Source: Phycisphaeraceae bacterium
GTDB lineage: Bacteria > Planctomycetota > Phycisphaerae > Phycisphaerales > SM1A02
Direction of reading: 5' to 3'
Length of the DNA: 64,000 nucleotides
NCBI GenBank assembly: GCA_019636755.1
Contig: JAHBWZ010000001.1
Span: 558,001-622,000 of the forward strand
Shown here: piece after piece, positions 52,332-61,156 of the stretch
Layout of the letters: each line of letters opens with the position of its first letter
Numbering within the stretch: the first letter of the stretch is position 1
Notes under the pieces: generated by a model
Told to the model about the DNA's origin: nothing
What the model saw: the letters and a program-made list of their open reading frames with translations, nothing else
Database searches by the model: none
Program-made: the position numbers and the translations under genes

Positions 52332-52880
52332 TCAGGCGTCTTCCCGCTCCATGACGCGATACATCTCGCGCTCGCCCCGACCCCGGAGCGGGTAGTCCTT
52401 GCGGAGCGGGAACGCGGGATAGTCCTCCCAGAGCAGGATGCGCCGGAGGTCGGGGTGCCCGCGGAAGCCGATGCCGTACATGTCGTAGACCTCGCGCTCG
52501 CGCCATTCGGCACCCGGCCAGATCGGCGTCACGGAGTCGATCTCGAGCGCCGGGTCGCGATCAGCGCCTGTTGTCTCCATGGACGGATCCAGGAACGTCC
52601 GCACGACGAACCGCTTGCCGTCCGCGGTGGACGCGAGCATGTAGACGACCGCGAATCGCCCCGGCTGTGCCGCGGGATAGCCGAGGTAGTCGACGGCGGT
52701 CACATCCGAAAGGAAGTCGTAGTCGCAGGCCGGATCGTCGCGCAGGAAACGCATCACGCGGAAGAGCGCGCCGGCGGGCACCACCAGCGAGGCGCTGCCG
52801 CGGAACTCCGCGCCCTGCAGGACGAGGTCGGGAAACGCCTCGCGCAGGCGGTCGAACGTCGGATGGGTGAGGGTTCTCAT
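52332..52880 (-). CDS. nuoC: NADH-quinone oxidoreductase subunit C
   Basis: 182 residues, the 30-kDa subunit of complex I near the N-module junction. The signature [20 protein letters not shown] is complete, followed by [13 protein letters not shown]. It is the last gene of a four-gene operon (queE, queD, an unknown gene, nuoC), sharing a 4-nt overlap with the unknown gene. No other nuo gene is nearby; nuoB is about 13 kb away. Confidence 0.93.
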   Translation of the reverse strand: MRTLTHPTFDRLREAFPDLVLQGAEFRGSASLVVPAGALFRVMRFLRDDPACDYDFLSDVTAVDYLGYPAAQPGRFAVVYMLASTADGKRFVVRTFLDPSMETTGADRDPALEIDSVTPIWPGAEWREREVYDMYGIGFRGHPDLRRILLWEDYPAFPLRKDYPLRGRGEREMYRVMEREDA

Positions 52881-53587
52881 GGCCGGACCGGATTGTACGG
52901 GCGGACCGTGACCGCGTCGGCGACCGCGCCCGGCGCGGCGGGGCACCCGACCGATCCGATCGATCGTCCCACGCGCAGCCGCGGTACGGTCGCGGGAATC
53001 ATCGCGTCGATCCGGGCGGCGGCCAGCGCTTCCAGTCGCGCGGCATCCGGCGCGCCGCCCGGCACCGCGTCCGATCGTGCCTCGATGATGACGGCCCGGG
53101 CGAGCGGGCCGAGCCGTTCCAGGATGCGCTCCAGGTGATCCTCGACATCCGCCAGCATCGGCGCCTCGAGCAGTGACAGCGGCGAGAGCGCGAGGCCGGG
53201 CCGCGCCCGCGGTCCCGCGTCCTGCGCAAGGACCCGCAGCACGGACGGCACGTCACTCAGGCAGTGGCGCGCATGCGGCTGGACCAGGATCCGGTCCGCG
53301 CCCGGCATCGTCACACCCTCGAGGTGGGCGACGAGGCGCTCGACGGCATGCTGGCCCGCCGCCATCCAGTTCCCCGGATCGGCGTCTCCGAAGGCGCGTG
53401 CGAGCGACCCGCTCCAGAGAACCACGAACGGCGCTGGAGGCGCCCCGGCGGTCTCCGCCGCGATCGACCGCGCCGGACCTGCATCCGCGGGCGGCACCTC
53501 CAGTCGCCAGCCCGGCGCCAGCGGATTCCGCTCGTCGCGCCAGCCCGCCACCCGGCCGGGCCCATCCAGGAGCGGCGTCCAGGTCAC
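52877..53587 (-). CDS. Unknown protein between queD and nuoC, possible TIM-barrel
   Basis: 236 residues from a GTG that overlaps the queD stop (GTGA); its own stop overlaps the nuoC start by 4 nt. The segment [18 protein letters not shown] and then G-L-A-L-S-P and [10 protein letters not shown] recalls sugar-phosphate isomerase/epimerase-like barrels, which bind a metal through His and Glu. A metal site is not complete enough to be sure. The role linking deazaguanine and complex I genes is unknown. Confidence 0.6.
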   Translation of the reverse strand: MTWTPLLDGPGRVAGWRDERNPLAPGWRLEVPPADAGPARSIAAETAGAPPAPFVVLWSGSLARAFGDADPGNWMAAGQHAVERLVAHLEGVTMPGADRILVQPHARHCLSDVPSVLRVLAQDAGPRARPGLALSPLSLLEAPMLADVEDHLERILERLGPLARAVIIEARSDAVPGGAPDAARLEALAAARIDAMIPATVPRLRVGRSIGSVGCPAAPGAVADAVTVRPYNPVRP

Positions 53588-53970
53588 GCCGGGTCGCCCT
53601 GGTCGCCCTGGCCCTGGTAGATGCATCGCGACGAGCATGTCTCGTGCACGACGATCGCCGCCAGCAGCGGAAGTTCCGGCCGGATGCGCCGCCAGAGCCA
53701 GAGCGCGATCATCTCGCTGGTTGGATTCTCCAGGCCGGCGATGTCATTGAGGTGCCGATGATCCAGCTCGCCGTCGATGATCGGTCGCACGACCCGCGAG
53801 ATATCGCCGTAGTCGATCAGGTGCGCTGCACCGGCCGGCAGGCTACCCTCGACCACGACATCCACGCGGAACGAATGTCCGTGCAGTCGCCGGCACTTGT
53901 GGCCCTCAGGGAAGCCCGGCAGGGAGTGCGCCGCCTCGAAGTCGAACGTCTTCTCCAGTCGGAACCGCAC
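53584..53970 (-). CDS. queD: 6-carboxytetrahydropterin synthase
   Basis: 128 residues. Converts 7,8-dihydroneopterin triphosphate to 6-carboxytetrahydropterin in queuosine and 7-deazaguanine synthesis. The Zn-binding His residues are in F-E-A-A-H-S-L and L-H-G-H-S-F, with the catalytic Cys in H-K-C-R-R. The GTG at 53970 starts right after the queE stop and gives the normal family length. The C-terminus has a H-E-T-C-S-S-R-C segment. With queE next door, two steps of the pathway are present; queC and queF are not in this window. Confidence 0.9.
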   Translation of the reverse strand: MRFRLEKTFDFEAAHSLPGFPEGHKCRRLHGHSFRVDVVVEGSLPAGAAHLIDYGDISRVVRPIIDGELDHRHLNDIAGLENPTSEMIALWLWRRIRPELPLLAAIVVHETCSSRCIYQGQGDQGDPA

Positions 53971-53971
53971 G

Positions 53972-54667
53972 TCACACGCCTCGCGTCGCGGGAGCCCAGA
54001 TGTGCTTGTGGAGCTGGAGCTGGAGGCGGGCATGCACGCCATCCTCGAGCATCCACCCGGCGAGGTCCCGAGGCTGCATCGCCTCGCATCCCTCGATCTC
54101 CATGCCTGCAGGCTGCTCGAACACCGGCGAGAACAGGATCTCCCGCACCCGGCCGGGCAGTCGATGACGGACGACGAAGTCGCGCGCGAACTCGTAGTCA
54201 CTGCGATCGGTGAGGACGAACTTCACCTCGTCGTGCGGCCGGAGATGATGAAGGTTGGATGCGAGGAACCGCGCCGCCTCACCGCTCCCCGGGGTCTTCA
54301 CATCGAGAATGCGGATGACGCGCGGATCGCACGCAGAGATGTCGCACGCGCCGGATGTCTCGAGCAGGACCGTCCGGCCCGCGTCGCACAGCGCGCTCAT
54401 GAGCCCGTGTACGGCCTCCTGGAGCAGCGGTTCACCACCGGTGATCTCCACGAGCGGCGCGGGATATCCGAGGACCTCACGAAGAACGTCCGCCACGGAC
54501 CGGCGCCGTCCCTCGCGGAAGGCGTACTCGGTATCGCAGTACCGGCAGCGGAGATGGCAACCGGTCAGGCGCACGAAGACGCAGGGCCGACCTGCCCACG
54601 TCGACTCTCCCTGGATCGAGTGGAAGATCTCGGTGATCCGAAGCGTCGGCTCGGGCGGTCCGGGCAT
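53972..54667 (-). CDS. queE: 7-carboxy-7-deazaguanine synthase
   Basis: 231-residue radical-SAM enzyme. The iron-sulfur motif is C-H-L-R-C-R-Y-C (CxxxCxxC), preceded by I-F-H-S-I-Q-G-E-S-T-W-A-G. E-I-T-G-G-E-P-L-L-Q is the SAM-binding segment. It contracts 6-carboxytetrahydropterin to CDG. The ATG at 54667 fits the family length. First gene of the queE-queD-unknown-nuoC operon. Confidence 0.92.
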   Translation of the reverse strand: MPGPPEPTLRITEIFHSIQGESTWAGRPCVFVRLTGCHLRCRYCDTEYAFREGRRRSVADVLREVLGYPAPLVEITGGEPLLQEAVHGLMSALCDAGRTVLLETSGACDISACDPRVIRILDVKTPGSGEAARFLASNLHHLRPHDEVKFVLTDRSDYEFARDFVVRHRLPGRVREILFSPVFEQPAGMEIEGCEAMQPRDLAGWMLEDGVHARLQLQLHKHIWAPATRGV

Positions 54668-54766
54668 AGGCCGGGATAGTAGTCGTGACCTGCCCGATCG
54701 ACGGGCCGGGTCCGGCTCCGGCGAAGCGCCGCGGGATCCCCCCACGGTGCAGATTCCGCGGGGCGC

Positions 54767-55024
54767 TCAGCCGCGGGATCGCGGCGCCAGGATGATCGAC
54801 GGGACCGGCCGGATCGCCATGGATCCGACCCTCGCGCCCAGGTCCTCCAGTTCTCGCACCAGGTCGCCGACGCCCGTCATCGCCTGGTCGAAGCGCACCG
54901 AGAGGACGGGATCCCGCCCGTCCGCATGCACCGCGCCGACGCCGGGGAGTTCCGCCACGCGCTGTGCGACCAGGGGATCCCCAGGACCGGAAAGATGAAA
55001 GATCGCCTCTCGAAGCATCCCCAT
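54767..55024 (-). CDS. Small HMA-like protein without metal cysteines
   Basis: 85 residues. The pattern (A-I-F-H-L-S-G, V-A-E-L-P-G-V-G-A-V, V-L-S-V-R-F-D-Q, V-R-E-L-E-D-L-G-A-R-V) follows the beta-alpha-beta-beta-alpha-beta fold of heavy-metal-associated domains, but the CxxC metal motif is missing. The start at 55024 is weakly supported; another ATG lies at 55018. It is alone between queE and the repeat region. Function unknown. Confidence 0.55.
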   Translation of the reverse strand: MGMLREAIFHLSGPGDPLVAQRVAELPGVGAVHADGRDPVLSVRFDQAMTGVGDLVRELEDLGARVGSMAIRPVPSIILAPRSRG

Positions 55025-55180
55025 GGCAGTACTGCCTGTCCCCGTGGCACCAGTCGTCGTGCCCGCTGTTCCCGAACCCGACGCCCCACATCGCCGGCAC
55101 GGGTCCGACAACACATCCGGGTCGCATCGCCGGAGGCGCGCGGCCCGCTCGCCAGTGTGCCATGAGTCGACGTGGAGACA

Positions 55181-55222
55181 ACCGCGATCCGGCGCGATCT
55201 GGCGCGATCTGGCGCGATCCGG
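55181..55222. repeat. Tandem 10-bp GGCGCGATCT repeat
   Basis: Three copies of GGCGCGATC(T/C) at 55191, 55201 and 55211, preceded by one diverged copy (ACCGCGATCC) at 55181. It lies about 50 bp upstream of the tRNA-Leu -35 region. Confidence 0.7.
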
Positions 55223-55270
55223 ATGAACAAGCGGGAACCAGTGACGATCGGCGCGCCGGTCGTGCCGTCC

Positions 55271-55298
55271 TCGACAGGCGGAAGTGTGGCGGTATACT
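55271..55298 (+). promoter_or_regulatory. Predicted promoter of tRNA-Leu
   Basis: TCGACA, 16 nt, then TATACT; start predicted near 55305, about 11 nt before the mature tRNA. The -10 is nearly consensus. Confidence 0.7.
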
Positions 55299-55315
55299 CT
55301 CCGCCTTCATCCGCA

Positions 55316-55401
<86 letters not shown>

Positions 55402-55736
55402 TTGCCGGGCGGCCCCGGTGACCATTGCATCGGTGGTCCCGATCCGCCCCGGCGGCCGTGGTCCGCCGGCGGGCGCAGAGGCTTGCCGCCCCGGGCCGCG
55501 CGGCCGCGGTGGTGCGGGGGCATGTGCGGCCCCCCTGCCAGGATGGCGCACGAGGGACGGCACCGACGATCCGGCGCGCCTTCGCGATGCTTCTCCTGAA
55601 CACCGGGCGAGGATCCGAGGACCACGGTCCGCAGTCCATAGGTCGGAGGGAACGCCGGGATTCGCTGCCCGCGTTCTGTCGAAGCAGGCCGGACTCGCCG
55701 GCATGGCCCGGTGGCTGGCATCGGAGGCTCCCGCGC
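55402..55736. other. Intergenic region before smpB
   Basis: 335 bp between tRNA-Leu and smpB with no gene that I can support. It was searched for tmRNA, a frequent neighbour of smpB, but no tRNA-like ends or tag-peptide frame are visible. Frames running through it into smpB have no family support. Confidence 0.5.
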
Positions 55737-56228
55737 ATGGCACACGCACGACGAGGTGACGCGAAGAGCCACGAGCCGGTGATCGAGAATCGTCGCGCCC
55801 GCCACGACTACGAGATCTCCGAAACGCTCGAGGTCGGACTCCGCCTGACCGGCACCGAGATCAAAAGCGTCCGCGATGGCAAGGTGTCACTTGCCGAGGG
55901 CTACGTCCGGGCAGAACTCGAGCCGCCGCGCCTGGACTTGCATGCGGTCCACATCGCGGAGTACCCGAATGCCTCGACCGCGCATCAGCACGCACCGGTC
56001 CGCGTGCGGGCACTGCTCGCCCACAAGCGGGAGATCCGCAGGCTCGCCGACCGGACACGGGAGAAGGGCGTGACGATTCTGCCATTGCGCATCTACTTCA
56101 GCGGCGGCCGCGCGAAGCTCCTCATCGGTGTCGGTACCGGGCGCCGCCAGCACGACAAGCGCCAGTCGATCGCCTCGCGCGAGGCCGCCCGGGACATTGA
56201 ACGGGCGCTCTCCCGGCGGCGCGGCTGA
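55737..56228 (+). CDS. smpB: SsrA-binding protein
   Basis: 163 residues, the partner that brings tmRNA to stalled ribosomes. N-R-R-A-R-H-D-Y-E-I, L-R-L-T-G-T-E-I-K-S-V-R, A-E-G-Y-V and the C-terminal basic tail (D-K-R-Q-S-I-A-S-R-E-A-A-R-D-I-E-R-A-L) are characteristic. The ATG at 55737 places the conserved core after ~15 residues, as usual. rsmG follows 58 nt later on the same strand. Confidence 0.94.
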   Translation: MAHARRGDAKSHEPVIENRRARHDYEISETLEVGLRLTGTEIKSVRDGKVSLAEGYVRAELEPPRLDLHAVHIAEYPNASTAHQHAPVRVRALLAHKREIRRLADRTREKGVTILPLRIYFSGGRAKLLIGVGTGRRQHDKRQSIASREAARDIERALSRRRG

Positions 56229-56286
56229 GACCGTCCCGGCCGGCCCGGACCGCCAGACCAGCCCCCGATCTCCTCCTCTGACCACG

Positions 56287-57003
56287 ATGCAGGAACCACT
56301 CCGTCCTCCGGCTGCCTTCCTCGAGCGGGCCCGCGAACGCGGCATCGCCTTCGACGACGGTGACCTGGATCGCCTGGGTCGGTTTCTCGCGGCCCTGCTG
56401 GAAGCGAACAGGTCGTTCAACCTGACGGGCATCACAGATCCCGAGGCGGCCTGGGAACGGCACATCCTCGACAGCCTGGAACTGCTGTCCCTGATCGCCG
56501 ACCTGGGACCTGACACGGTCGTCGATATCGGGTCGGGCGGCGGGCTTCCCGGACTGCCCCTCGCCGTGGTCCTTCCCCAGGTCAGGTTCACGCTGCTCGA
56601 AGCGACCGGGAAGAAGGCACGCTTCCTCGAGCAGGTCACGCGGGATCTCGGACTGGCCAGCGTCCGGGTCGTCCACGACCGCGCGGAACTGGCCGCGGCG
56701 CCGTCAGGCCCGCTCCGCGACTGTTTCGACATCGCCATCGCCCGCGGCGTCGGCGCGCTTCCGGTCCTGGTCGAACTCGCGATCCCGCTGCTGCGGGAGG
56801 GTGGCACCCTGCTGGCGATCAAGGGAGAGCGCGCCGCCGACGAGGTCTCCGCAGCACGGGCCGCCATGCGCGCCCTTCGCGCCGAGTTGCTCGGGACGCA
56901 TCGGACCCCGACCTCGACGATCGTTGTTCTCCGCAAAGCCGGCCCCACGCCGAGGCGTTTCCCGCGCCGACCGGGCGAGCCATCGCATCATCCGATCGCC
57001 TGA
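56287..57003 (+). CDS. rsmG: 16S rRNA (guanine(527)-N7)-methyltransferase
   Basis: 238 residues, an SAM-dependent methyltransferase acting on G527 of 16S rRNA (loss gives low-level streptomycin resistance in studied bacteria). The N-terminal F-N-L-T-G-I-T-D, H-I-L-D-S-L and the SAM-binding D-I-G-S-G-G-G-L-P-G are canonical, with R-G-V-G-A later in the chain. The last ~20 residues are a basic extension. The neighbours mnmG, parA and parB that often accompany it are absent. Confidence 0.93.
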   Translation: MQEPLRPPAAFLERARERGIAFDDGDLDRLGRFLAALLEANRSFNLTGITDPEAAWERHILDSLELLSLIADLGPDTVVDIGSGGGLPGLPLAVVLPQVRFTLLEATGKKARFLEQVTRDLGLASVRVVHDRAELAAAPSGPLRDCFDIAIARGVGALPVLVELAIPLLREGGTLLAIKGERAADEVSAARAAMRALRAELLGTHRTPTSTIVVLRKAGPTPRRFPRRPGEPSHHPIA

Positions 57004-57083
57004 CTGGACGGCATAACGACCGCATAGTGACATTGCGCAATGCATATCGCTTGCAAGTTGCGACCCAATTCTGTGACTGCGGG

Positions 57084-57111
57084 TTGGCAAGCGGTGCATC
57101 GCGTGCATACT
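57084..57111 (+). promoter_or_regulatory. Predicted promoter upstream of outer-membrane barrel gene
   Basis: TTGGCA, 16 nt, then CATACT, in a locally AT-richer stretch (57004-57130). Predicted start near 57118; the leader to the ATG at 57433 would be about 315 nt and contains a very strong hairpin. Confidence 0.5.
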
Positions 57112-57231
57112 GGGTGGCACTGAACGGAATCGGACTCCTCTGGGGTCGCTTCCGCTCGATGGTCGCTTGTGGGAACGCAGGTCCGAGTTTGATGCTTCTT
57201 CGAGACGTCAGAGAGCGCCTCACTCAGCGCG

Positions 57232-57271
57232 GCGAGGTGGGCCGGCCATCTTGGGGGCCGGCCCACCTCGC
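57232..57271 (+). terminator. Perfect 16-bp hairpin in long 5' leader (no U-tract)
   Basis: GCGAGGTGGGCCGGCC, an 8-nt loop, then its exact complement. It is the strongest hairpin in the window. It lies 228 nt after the rsmG stop, 121 nt after the predicted promoter and 162 nt before the barrel gene. It may act as rsmG terminator, attenuator, or the end of a short RNA of about 150 nt. No T-run follows. Confidence 0.5.
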
Positions 57272-57432
57272 ACCGTCACGCGATCCTGACTGCACCGGGG
57301 TACCGGAGCAGCCCTGCCACCGGGACGCGACCACGCCCGCCCGATCCAGGAACTCACCCGCGCCCGGACCTGTGACAGGCATGGGCCTGCCGCATACGGG
57401 CACTCTGTTCGCCTGAAGGAGCCGTGATTCAG

Positions 57433-58266
57433 ATGAGCCAGTCCATTCGATCCGCCGCCCTCGCTGCCGCTGCCTGTACCGCGATGTCCGGCCCGGCCCT
57501 CGCCCAGGGGGACTCCGGGTTCCTTCGGGGGAAGGGAAACCTGGATGTCGCCCTTTCCTACAGCCTCGATACCTACGACGAGTTCTGGGTGGGCCGGACG
57601 AAGGTCAGCATGCCCATGGTCGGGCGCATCAAGCGCCACACCGGGAGCGTGTACGGCGCCTACGGCCTCACCGATGACATCGATCTCACCGCGACGCTCT
57701 CATTCGTGAGCGCCGAGTCCAGCGGCGGCGCACCGACCGAGGATTCGTTCCAGGACCTGACCGCGGCGCTGCGGTGGCGTGCGCTTCGGCACGAGGTCGA
57801 CGGCGGCGCGTTCTCGCTGGTGCTCTCACCCGGTCTCAAGACGCCGCTGACGTCCTACGAGGACGACGCGATCACCGCCATCGGTGACGGGCAGACGGAC
57901 ATCCGGCTTCGCGTGACCGGTCAGTATCTCTGGTCGAACGGCATGTTCCTCGCCCTGGAAACGGGCTACGACATCCGCACCGACGATCCCAAGGACGAGA
58001 TCCCGCTGCACCTGACGGTCGGCGGAACGATCGGTGAGGACCTGACGCTCACCGCCTTCTACAGCAAGATCATTTCGACCGGCGGCTACGACATCGGGGC
58101 GGGCCCGTTCCCGGGCGTGAAGGAAGAATACGACCGCGTCGGCGCCGGCGCGTACTACCGGTTCACACGCAACTTCGGCATCTCCGCGAGTGGATGGACC
58201 ACGCTTCGCGGACGGAACACCGGAAAGGCCACCGGGTTCTCGATCGGCGGCGTGCTCAGTTTCTGA
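57433..58266 (+). CDS. Outer-membrane beta-barrel protein
   Basis: 277 residues with a signal peptide ending A-L-A-Q and then a series of amphipathic strands (N-L-D-V-A-L-S-Y-S-L-D, D-I-D-L-T-A-T-L-S-F, L-T-L-T-A-F-Y-S-K-I), ending in the barrel-sorting aromatic F (G-G-V-L-S-F). AAGGAG lies 11 nt before the ATG at 57433; the GTG at 57424 is too close to it. The likely role is a small porin or channel; the substrate is unknown. The haloperoxidase gene follows 72 nt later, so they may share a transcript. Confidence 0.78.
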   Translation: MSQSIRSAALAAAACTAMSGPALAQGDSGFLRGKGNLDVALSYSLDTYDEFWVGRTKVSMPMVGRIKRHTGSVYGAYGLTDDIDLTATLSFVSAESSGGAPTEDSFQDLTAALRWRALRHEVDGGAFSLVLSPGLKTPLTSYEDDAITAIGDGQTDIRLRVTGQYLWSNGMFLALETGYDIRTDDPKDEIPLHLTVGGTIGEDLTLTAFYSKIISTGGYDIGAGPFPGVKEEYDRVGAGAYYRFTRNFGISASGWTTLRGRNTGKATGFSIGGVLSF

Positions 58267-58338
58267 GTCATCGACAGCCCGCGAGGCCCGGTCGGGCCGC
58301 GCATGCATGATTCGTCCACATAAGGAGGAGGAAAGCCC

Positions 58339-59739
58339 ATGAAGAAGACAACGAATCCCATCCTGGCAGGCTGCGCGCTTGCCGCATGTTCCCTCACCTC
58401 GGTCGCATCCGCGGATGTCATCCTGGACTGGAACGCGCAGCTGCTCAACGCGATCCGCACCAGTTCCATGAATCCGCCGAAGGCCACCCGGCAGATGGCG
58501 ATGGTGCACTGCGCCATGTTCGATGCCGTCAACGGACTCACGGACCTGTTCCGTCCGTACTCGATGACGGATACACCGCCCGCCGGCGCGTCGCCCGAGG
58601 CGGCGGCGGCCAAGGCGGCGTACCACGTGCTCTCGTACCTGTACCCGCAGTACCAGGCCGCGTTCGACTCGGCGCTCGCGCTCTCGCTCAACGCGATCCC
58701 CGACGGCTCATCGAAGGCCGACGGAATCGCCTGGGGTGAGACGTGCGCCGCGGCGATCATCACGCTCCGGAGTGCCGACAACTCCGATGTCGTCGTCCCG
58801 TACACGCCGGGCGTCGGTCCCGGCTGGTGGATTCCCACCCCGCCCGGATTCGCACCGGCGCTGCTGCCGAACTGGCCGATCGTCACGCCGTGGGCGATGA
58901 CCAGCGGCGACCAGTTCCGCGTGAACCTGATCCCGGCGCTCGACAGCGCCGAGTACGCGGCCGCGCATGACCAGGTCCGACTGCTCGGTGGTGTCGGGAG
59001 CAAGCACCGCACGGCGGACGAGAGCGAGATCGCCGTCTTCTGGGTGGACGGCCCCGGCACCGCGACCCCGCCCGGCCACTGGCTGGTCATCGCCGCGCAG
59101 CTCTCAGAGCAGTTCGGACTCTCGCTGCAGGAGAACGCCCGGCTGTTCGCGATGCTCAGCGTCGGCGCCGCCGACGCCGCGATCGTGTCGTGGGACATGA
59201 AGTACGCCTACAACCACTGGCGTCCCGTGTCCGCCATCCGCGCCGCCGACAGCGACGGCAATCCGGATACGACGCAGGACAAGTCGTGGACCTCGTATGT
59301 CGGAACCCCGCCGTTCCCGGCCTACACCTCGGGGCACAGCACCTTCAGCCGGACCAGCGCCGAACTGCTCGCACGCTACTTCGGCACGAATGACATCGCG
59401 TTCTCCACGCAGTCCGACGGCCTGCCCGGCGTCACGCGCGACTTCAACTCGTTCACGCATGCGTCGGACGAGGCCGGGTGGAGCCGGATCTACGGCGGCA
59501 TTCACTGGATCTACGACCACGCAGGCTCGGTGGCGTCCGCCATCCCGCTGGCGGCGCACATCTGGGACACGCAGTTCCGCCGGCTGGGCGATCTCAACGG
59601 CGATGACCGCGTCAATATGGACGATGTCATGGCGTTCATCCAGCTCTGGGGCAGCGACGATGCCGACGCCGACCTGGACGGCAACGGATCGGTCGGCTTC
59701 ATGGACCTCATGAACCTGCTCGCCCGCTGGAAGGACTGA
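58339..59739 (+). CDS. Vanadium-dependent haloperoxidase with dockerin-like tail
   Basis: 466 residues with a signal peptide (G-C-A-L-A-A-C-S-L-T-S-V-A-S-A). All vanadate ligands known from fungal chloroperoxidase have counterparts with the same spacing: Lys288 and Arg295 (7 apart), Ser331-Gly332-His333 in P-F-P-A-Y-T-S-G-H, and Arg383 and His389 (6 apart). Such enzymes oxidise halides with H2O2; some relatives are phosphatases. The last ~55 residues carry two Ca-binding dockerin-type repeats (G-D-L-N-G-D-D-R-V-N and A-D-L-D-G-N-G-S-V), common on exported planctomycete proteins. A very strong ribosome site (AAGGAGGAGG) precedes the ATG. Confidence 0.9.
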   Translation: MKKTTNPILAGCALAACSLTSVASADVILDWNAQLLNAIRTSSMNPPKATRQMAMVHCAMFDAVNGLTDLFRPYSMTDTPPAGASPEAAAAKAAYHVLSYLYPQYQAAFDSALALSLNAIPDGSSKADGIAWGETCAAAIITLRSADNSDVVVPYTPGVGPGWWIPTPPGFAPALLPNWPIVTPWAMTSGDQFRVNLIPALDSAEYAAAHDQVRLLGGVGSKHRTADESEIAVFWVDGPGTATPPGHWLVIAAQLSEQFGLSLQENARLFAMLSVGAADAAIVSWDMKYAYNHWRPVSAIRAADSDGNPDTTQDKSWTSYVGTPPFPAYTSGHSTFSRTSAELLARYFGTNDIAFSTQSDGLPGVTRDFNSFTHASDEAGWSRIYGGIHWIYDHAGSVASAIPLAAHIWDTQFRRLGDLNGDDRVNMDDVMAFIQLWGSDDADADLDGNGSVGFMDLMNLLARWKD

Positions 59740-59870
59740 CGCAGGACGCGCGCGCCGCCCGGCGGCGCCCACACGTGACGGCTCCACGCCTGCCTCGCGG
59801 AGAGGCCGCCGGCGAGACTGGGTGTCCTCCGGTCATCCGCAACGTCGCAGGCAGGCGTGACTCATCCTTC

Positions 59871-59907
59871 CGCCGGCACCGGTTCTCCGGTGTCGGCGGT
59901 TTCTTTC
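59871..59907 (+). terminator. Terminator between convergent haloperoxidase and DadA-like genes
   Basis: A 12-bp stem with one G-U pair and a TTCT loop, followed on the plus strand by GTTTCTTTC. The tail touches the stop of the convergent gene, so it may serve both directions. Confidence 0.75.
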
Positions 59908-61156
59908 AGCTCCACCGATCCGGATCGAACGGGGCAAGGGCCGCGGACGGCGTGTCGCCGCAGATCATCCCGGCCAGCACGCGACCGGTGCCCGGGCCGA
60001 GCGCGAAGCCCATCATCGCGTGGCCGGTGCCGATGAAGAGGCTCCGCACGCGGCGCGTCGCGCCGATCGCCGGCAGGCCGTCCGCGGTACACGGACGGAG
60101 CCCGCACCAGGCGTCGAGCCGGTCCGAGGCGTCGAGTCCCCGCAGGTAGAGCGCGGCGCCGCGCGGAAGCATTTCCAGCCGCCTGCGGCGGATCGTCAGG
60201 TTGATCCCGGACAATTCCACCGTGCCGGCGAGCCGGAGCCGGCCCGCCATCGGCGTGCACGCGACGTACGTCTCTGACATGACGCTCGCGATCGGAAGCC
60301 CGGGGTCCGGAACGGACAGGTGGTACCCCTTCCCGGCCTCCATCGGGATCCGCACGCCCGCGGTCCGCGCGATCGCGGTCGACCAGACCCCGGCGGCAAG
60401 GACGGTCGCCTGCGCACGCACGACCCCGCCGCCCGCCAGTCGCACGCCCGCGCACCGCCCCTGCTCGATCTCCAGCGCCGCGGCTTCCGCGTCCGTGCGG
60501 ATCTCGACCCCCCGCTCGCGCAGGCGTGCCGCGAGTCCCGACATGAACGCGTCCGGATGCGCGAATGCTGAATCGAGATGATGCGCGGCGCCGAGAACCT
60601 CGCTTCTGAACACCGGGAACTGCGCCTGGAGCGCGCCGTCCTCCAGGAACGCGATGCGGAACCCCTCCGCGCGCTCCGGCTCGCATGCCTCACGCACCCG
60701 GTCCCGCCCTGCCGGCGTCCGATAGACCTCCAGCCACCCTCGATCGCTGTAGCCGCAGTCGATGGCGCCGTCCCGGACGATCTGCGAGAACGAATCGCGC
60801 GACATGCGGCCGAAATCCGCCAGCGCATGCATCGAACGCGCGAACGGCCGCGGACCGCAGGCACGCCGGAACCCCCAGAACCATCGGATGAGTGCCGGGT
60901 CGATGCGCGGCCGGACGTACAGTGGTCCAAGCGGATCGAGCAGCAGCCGCAGGGTGCGGCCCAGCAGCTTCGGCTGCGGCATCGGCGGATGTCCCGCGGC
61001 GATCATCCCGGCGTTGCCGGTGGAGGCCGTGCCCTCGATCGGTCCGCGGTCGATGACGCGGACGGCACAGCCGCGCTGCCGGAGGAACCACGCCGTCGAC
61101 AGGCCGACGATGCCCGCGCCGATCACGAGGACATCCGGGCGGCTCTGCTCCGTCAT
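59906..61156 (-). CDS. FAD-dependent D-amino-acid dehydrogenase-like oxidoreductase (DadA family)
   Basis: 416 residues. The N-terminal FAD Rossmann motif V-I-G-A-G-I-V-G-L-S-T-A is followed by the family's acidic end of strand 2 (I-D-R-G). Near the C-terminus, G-L-R-P-C-T-A-D-G-L-P-A-I-G and G-H-A-M-M-G-F-A-L-G are typical of DadA/DAO-type enzymes. Substrate may be D-amino acids, proline or a related amine; not decidable. Its ATG overlaps the ileS stop by 4 nt, so it follows ileS in one operon. It is probably a peripheral membrane enzyme passing electrons to quinone. Confidence 0.85.
   Translation of the reverse strand: MTEQSRPDVLVIGAGIVGLSTAWFLRQRGCAVRVIDRGPIEGTASTGNAGMIAAGHPPMPQPKLLGRTLRLLLDPLGPLYVRPRIDPALIRWFWGFRRACGPRPFARSMHALADFGRMSRDSFSQIVRDGAIDCGYSDRGWLEVYRTPAGRDRVREACEPERAEGFRIAFLEDGALQAQFPVFRSEVLGAAHHLDSAFAHPDAFMSGLAARLRERGVEIRTDAEAAALEIEQGRCAGVRLAGGGVVRAQATVLAAGVWSTAIARTAGVRIPMEAGKGYHLSVPDPGLPIASVMSETYVACTPMAGRLRLAGTVELSGINLTIRRRRLEMLPRGAALYLRGLDASDRLDAWCGLRPCTADGLPAIGATRRVRSLFIGTGHAMMGFALGPGTGRVLAGMICGDTPSAALAPFDPDRWS

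Noticed and set aside
55402-55736. tmRNA gene next to smpB
   Set aside because: No tRNA-like acceptor and T arm, and no tag reading frame, could be found in the 335-bp gap.
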